Source: Phoronis ovalis
Taxonomy: Eukaryota > Phoronida > Phoronidae
Assembly (NCBI GenBank): GCA_028565635.1
Contig: JAOXYB010017630.1
Coordinates: 17,753 to 30,674, forward strand
Direction: 5' to 3'
Length of the DNA: 12,922 nt
The notes below the pieces were generated by a model, which saw only the letters and a program-made list of their open reading frames with translations, was not told the origin of the DNA and searched no databases. A program made the translations under genes and the position numbers. Shown piece after piece: positions 8,640-12,922 of this stretch (position 1 is its first letter; every line of letters starts with the position of its first letter).

Positions 8640-8890
8640 TTTTTCTTACTAATTTTCAGAGAGCTGTATCTCAGAGACGACCAGGGATAGAGACAAGACA
8701 CTTAAGATGTGAAATCCCTGGGGTAGGCTATGATTGACCTTGAGGTCAAAAGGTTATTTAGAGGTCAATTTTTTTAAATTGCTTAAAACATTCCAAAATG
8801 ACGTTATCGAGTTACACAGATGTCATTTTAATGATTTTTGAAGTCATTTAACTGCCGACAGGTCAGATTTTATATGCATGTTTCCATTAA
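8640..8890. repeat. Probable fragment of an interspersed repeat carrying nuclear-receptor half-sites
   Basis: From about 8657 the sequence becomes more balanced in composition, with a distinctive block (GAGCTGTATCTCAGAGACGA and what follows) that reads like a dispersed repeat consensus. A 3' splice-like TTTTTTCTTACTAATTTTCAG precedes it, but the downstream frame closes after 24 codons, so I do not call an exon. The block ends in runs of short GTCA/TCATTT words. Copy number elsewhere cannot be judged from one window. Confidence 0.3.
8735..8767. promoter_or_regulatory. Array of four nuclear-receptor half-sites
   Basis: TGACCT (8735-8740), AGGTCA (8743-8748), AGGTTA (8751-8756) and AGGTCA (8762-8767) are spaced by 2, 2 and 5 bases. 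They form an everted repeat, a DR2 and a DR5. TGACCTTGA is also the complement of TCAAGGTCA, the extended monomer site of ERR and NR5A receptors. DR2 and DR5 are the classical RAR/RXR spacings. A further AGGTCA lies at 8860-8865. Confidence 0.4.
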
Positions 8891-9175
8891 TTTATAGAAG
8901 AAATATGTTAGTTATGAGAAGGCTTTCTTGTATCGCACGTCTGCAATAAAAGGCAAAACATAAAACACCCATTTATAGCGTCTACAGTAGTTGTTTACTT
9001 TGGGATTGCAGTTTTCAAAAGTAATAATACATCATATATTTTAAATGTTAGGCTACCGGATGAGCCCCGTCAATAAGCAAGGAGTTATAGAAAAATATTG
9101 AAACACCCAATGGCCGCATGGTATTTAATTTCAGATTGCTGATTTTCTAAAATACTTTTTAGCAATTTAAGCCTA
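8891..9175. other. Intergenic DNA, nothing recognised
   Basis: AT-rich sequence without extended open frames, repeats or recognisable sites. Confidence 0.4.
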
Positions 9176-9215
9176 ATCGAACGAACTCCAAGAATATCGA
9201 ACGAACTCCAAGAAT
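9176..9215. repeat. Perfect 20-bp tandem duplication
   Basis: ATCGAACGAACTCCAAGAAT occurs twice head to tail without a mismatch (9176-9195 and 9196-9215). The absence of divergence suggests a recent slippage or repair event. Confidence 0.9.
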
Positions 9216-9323
9216 ACGTATCGTATTGACGCTGATAAGGGATACCTTGGCTTTTATTTTTAGAATATATGTACCTTTTGATTGCCCTTTTATTTTATGA
9301 GCTAGTACTCCAGCCTGGACTAC

Positions 9324-9355
9324 TATTCGAAGGATGCTTCTATTCGAAGAAGGAT
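9324..9355. repeat. Short direct repeat TATTCGAAG
   Basis: TATTCGAAGGAT (from 9324) recurs as TATTCGAAGAAGGAT (from 9341). TTCGAA is itself palindromic. This is probably a small slippage duplication. Confidence 0.5.
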
Positions 9356-9616
9356 CTGTGCTAGACTTTTAGAAGTTGGCCTTGCTATTGTAGATATTCA
9401 TAATCAAAATACTTGAAATATCAAATAGTATATCTTGATCTTTAGAAGCAATACTATTTGAAGCAATTCCGGATTTTTTGCTTAAAACTATTAACATGTG
9501 TTTGCGTGTACTCTAATTAAAAGCTAGTAACAGTTATTCTTTTAGAGCTCTTGAGTAATTCATGCATTTATTAAATGTATTAAATCTACCTGTAACGACT
9601 GTTGTTGGTCTACTTA

Positions 9617-9624
9617 AACCGGTT
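9617..9624. promoter_or_regulatory. Grainyhead-type site AACCGGTT
   Basis: AACCGGTT is the palindromic consensus bound by Grainyhead/GRHL epithelial transcription factors. It is one isolated match, about 4.1 kb upstream of the SNAG start codon. Confidence 0.25.
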
Positions 9625-9993
9625 GAACAAGTTTTTTAGCTATGTAAATGTCTCATCCAAAATTACTAAAATGTTTTTTGAGAATTGGATATTGGTAATT
9701 TCTAAAATGTGCTGATTCATAGGATTAAGTGGCTATCTCGTTTTCACTTTGGTATAGGTGTTTCGCAGATTAATTTTTTTCTCAGAATTATCGCATTTTT
9801 TTCTAAACTATGATTCAAGACGAATAGAAATATCGTTATTAAAAAAACAGAAATTTGCTAACCACCTGATAACACATGTAACTTATTAGAACATTTATCT
9901 ACTGTGATGTATGATTTAAAGAGCATTATTACTTAATCTTTCCATATGGATGAAATCTGCGGATAACTTAATTAAGCTCCTACCGCTAATTAG

Positions 9994-10010
9994 ACTCTTG
10001 ATTCAAGAGT
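9994..10010. repeat. 17-base palindrome with 8-bp arms
   Basis: ACTCTTGA-T-TCAAGAGT has perfect arms around a single central base. It could be a dimeric protein site or cruciform seed, but no related copy is seen nearby. Confidence 0.6.
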
Positions 10011-10251
10011 GATGGACATATAGCATTCATGGGTGCAATAACCGTGTACAGGAAACACGAAATCTTATAATAATGACCATAATGACTTCAGTACTTTTCG
10101 CGAAATATTAATATACATATTTTGCTGCCCATATCCCATGCTTATATTCGTTTCGTGGAATGCCCTACACACAAAATACTCCACATATGAACACGCACAT
10201 GTTTTGTAGAAAACGCTGGCTACATGTATGTAAGGCCCTTGTATCATTCTG

Positions 10252-10590
10252 TTACAACTTTACATAATATCTTTTAATTTTTCCAAACGTGTTTCTATTT
10301 CTAGCTGAATATTTTAGATGAAAGGTAAATATTATATTTATAACCATTTTGCTGGTCGCACAGTCTCGTCGCTCCTTCGATTCTACTACCCCTTTTTCCG
10401 GAGTATTCCAGTCAACCATTTTTAAGATAAAGCTGATGTATAGTTGGTTAGTGGTCCCGGGTCCGCAGACTCCTTTGACTGCTAATATTAACTTATACGT
10501 AAAACTGTTCAGACTACGTACGGATAACAGGTAACGGGTAATGGTAACAGTCAGATATTCAGATCCCGGGATTAAGATAGGTAAATCTCA
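10252..10590 (-). pseudogene. GC-richer island with a 111-codon open frame; possible coding relic or repeat fragment
   Basis: On the minus strand the frame is open from just after a TGA (10590-10588) to a TAA (10254-10252), 111 codons, although the first ATG leaves only 55. The central part (around VDWNTPEKGVVESKERRD) is charged and protein-like. The plus strand is also open from 10322 to 10534, ending at a donor-like AACAG|GTAACG (about 10530). G and C content rises sharply at about 10350-10570 compared with the flanks, and CCCGGG occurs twice (near 10457 and 10565). I do not recognise a family. It could be a transposon-derived fragment, a dispersed repeat or an isolated exon. With no valid start or clear splice pair, I treat it as non-functional. 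Confidence 0.25.
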
Positions 10591-10599
10591 ATACTCCTA

Positions 10600-12922
10600 A
10601 GGTTTATTTCTCCTAATCTGCTATAATAGATTAACTTTTACAAAAAAAAATATAGTTAAACCACGTATGGTGTGAACTCTGATCTTGCGCAATTTTTTTA
10701 AACACAGGATGTGGAATTGCTGCTAGCATAAACTCGGTTTCAGTTAGAGATTGTGATGTATATATTATTTTCATGGAAAGACACTTGTTGCATGGGATTA
10801 TACATCAAATCAATGTGATGGTAAGGGTTTGTCAAACGACTGAAATATTAATTTTCGAAAGAAAAGTGTCACTGAGTTCTGATGTTAAATTTAGGATTGA
10901 ATATCAAAACACGAAGTATTACATGTTGAAAATCTGCTAGAGAAAACTTAGACATTTTAAGAAACTTATATTAGATAATTTTCACTAACTGATTGTCTCT
11001 TAATAGCCGATTTAAAAGTCGTATATATCAAACATTGGTCGAAAAGCACCAATTATCTAATTCACTGGTATAATCTGTAAAACTTCTGCCACTGGCGTAC
11101 ATAATTGTTTTATCTGTGGAAGTCGTTGACAAGCAACTACAGTCGTTCTTTTTTTTAATAGAGTTTTATAATAGTTACCAGCCCATTTTTTAAAATGTCA
11201 AGTTAAAATTAGATTCTAATAAACGAAAACTTGAAATCACTCTTTACGCCTTCTAGCCTTTTATTTAGCACTAAGCCCTAATTTGGTGCACACAAGTGGT
11301 TACCAGAAACCACCATCAGATTACAGCACGCGTCTTGCCCCGGGTTATGATAAACACTAACTGTAATTAATAGATACACAAACAAAAATTGACCTTAATC
11401 ACCATAGGTTGAGATAAAAATATTTATTTCTGATATCGAATAATAAAATATTGTTTTAAGAAGATAGCATTTCCTTAAAACTACACCCCTGCTGTCTCAG
11501 TGAAGTTCCGTTATCAATAAATTTATTTTCAAATGTAGATATGCTATCATAAAAACAGGCAACTAAACACACGCCACGGCCTTGATAATGAATACTGTAG
11601 CTTTAAATCAAAATCGTAATATAATGTCACTTGTTATTTGTAAGGAAGATTTTGACAGCAGCGGCTATTTGTCAAGTTGAGATTTGTTTAGGGGCCATGT
11701 CAGAACAATTAATATTCATTATTATACGTATTATTTATACGTATCCTTAGTAATGGCGACCTTATAAACTTGAAATAAAAAATATAAATATGTATCCATT
11801 TTTGTTCTTGATGAATTTTATTAAATCTGACGTATGGTATCCGGGAAAATTCTAAAACTAGATTTTTTCACAAAAACACGTAATCACACGTAGATATAAC
11901 ACTTTATTTGGATGCGGATGCTTTTAATGAATTGAAGATTTCCTGTTTATAGGTTAATTAGTATCGCGACATTTCGAATATAAATTAATAAGTAATTAAT
12001 GGGCAATTTATTAATGCCAAAACGACATTTGTGCCAACTGTCTTTCAAGAACGATAAACGAGCGTTCTAAAAAGCTATTCAACAACCTGCATACAGCTGG
12101 GTGTCATAAGCAGCGTTTAACACACCCCAGTCCATTAGGATAGTAACATCATATTGCTTAGACGCTGTATTTTATTTAGCTGCAGAACAAGCTTATCCTT
12201 CTGTCATCGATATGATTTTGTTTCATTTTCTAAACTCGCGTTATTGTGTACTGAAACAACATTGCATTAAATTCGTTAAGGTTAAATTCTGATATATTTG
12301 ATGTTTAACACCATTTGTTTTCCTTGTCAAGAATATAAGATTAGGGTATACATGTTTTATCATCTCTCCAACAGACAGCATTTTTATCTGCAACCAAGTG
12401 GTTGGCAACAGTTGGTAGCCTAGTTTTACTGGTAATATATCAATTGCCAACAGCAGCTTCCAGCAGTTCAATGACGAGTGTACTGTAAAGCGTCAAATGC
12501 TCCCTCGCTCTGATAAAAAGTGGATAATATTTAAATATCATACTTTAAAAAGTGTTATACTAAACTGTTTAATATAATCACATTAAGGAAAAGTCTACAT
12601 GTTTATACATGCCTTTAGGTTGTACATGTAAACAATCAAACAAGCAATTAAAACATATACATATATCTTGTTTCTATATTGTTACTGCATATTTAGTTCT
12701 ATTATATATAGAACATTTTGAGTTTACTTTTGAATCTTTAAACACACAGTGTTTCAGTAGTTTTTTGGGGTTTTTTTCATTAAACATTTGGTAAGTTTTC
12801 ATTTATTTTAGAAATTTCGTTTCAAGAATTATTAAAACAAATTACTAATTCCCAACAAAATAAATTTAAAAAACATTAGTTTTAGGTACCTGATTAAGAT
12901 TAAACAAAAAAGAAAACAAATG
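10600..12922. other. Intergenic DNA, no gene seen
   Basis: AT-rich sequence with scattered stops. The minus-strand open frame 12471-12241 (76 codons) and the plus-strand frame 12609-12794 have no recognisable domain. Short local symmetry (GTTGGCAA near 12402 with TTGCCAAC near 12445, and TTATACGTAT repeated near 11724-11745) is noted but not assigned a role. Confidence 0.4.

Larger units (their letters stand above)
9216..9993. other. Intergenic DNA, mostly featureless
   Basis: Apart from the TATTCGAAG repeat and the AACCGGTT site listed separately, I see no open frame, RNA gene or repeat here. Confidence 0.4.

Noticed and set aside
8661-8735. Plus-strand exon after the TTACTAATTTTCAG acceptor-like sequence
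   Set aside because: The best frame closes after 24 codons with no donor, and the block looks more like a repeat fragment.
10305-10324. 20-base micro-exon on the plus strand between TTTCTAG and GTAAAT
   Set aside because: Splice-like borders occur often by chance, and there is no partner exon on the plus strand.
10439-10520. tRNA-derived SINE: A-box-like TGGTTAGTGG near 10444 and a B-box-like GTTCAGACT near 10507
   Set aside because: The B box matches poorly, and there is no tRNA fold, poly(A) or simple tail.
4746-11513. OVOL-type sites CCGTTA/TAACGG at 4746, 5279, 10532 and 11508, suggesting autoregulation
   Set aside because: Four matches is about what chance gives for this 6-mer in a 12.9-kb AT-rich window.
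12241-12471. 76-codon minus-strand open frame
   Set aside because: Peptide not recognisable and no splice or promoter context.

Overview
This is an AT-rich, gene-poor stretch of eukaryotic, most likely invertebrate animal, nuclear DNA. It has long non-coding tracts, decayed repeats, GT-AG style splice signals and no bacterial gene organisation. An AT-rich genome with this type of repeat would fit a lophotrochozoan such as a mollusc, but that is a guess from texture. I see no rRNA, tRNA, CRISPR array or intact transposase.

The one convincing protein-coding piece is small and lies on the minus strand at 5451-5532. It is a first coding exon starting MPRAFLITNKRY, the N-terminal SNAG repressor motif of animal C2H2 zinc-finger transcription factors (OVO-like, Snail/Scratch, GFI, INSM). 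The Ala at position 4 leans towards OVO-like. An in-frame stop lies upstream of the Met, and a strong donor (GTAAG) follows after 27 codons plus one base. No zinc-finger exon is visible to the left, so 1-5450 is read as the beginning of a first coding intron longer than 5.4 kb.

To the right (upstream of the gene), 5533-5650 is probably 5' untranslated sequence. A second good minus-strand donor at 6421-6426, with a GC box (6480-6489) and a TATAAAG (6611-6617) behind it, suggests a non-coding first exon at about 6427-6585. Beyond that lies 5' flanking DNA. It holds a foldback element with a 15-base loop and 8-bp flanking repeats (7003-7470), a tight cluster of four NK2-type homeodomain sites (8077-8167), and a repeat-like block carrying an ordered array of nuclear-receptor half-sites (8640-8890). 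It also holds a perfect 20-bp tandem duplication (9176-9215), a Grainyhead-type site (9617-9624), and a GC-richer island with long open frames on both strands (10252-10590). The region 10600-12922 shows nothing I can assign.

The overall reading is the 5' end and regulatory flank of a SNAG zinc-finger developmental regulator. No complete new biological system is evident. The best leads are the candidate regulatory clusters and the foldback element.
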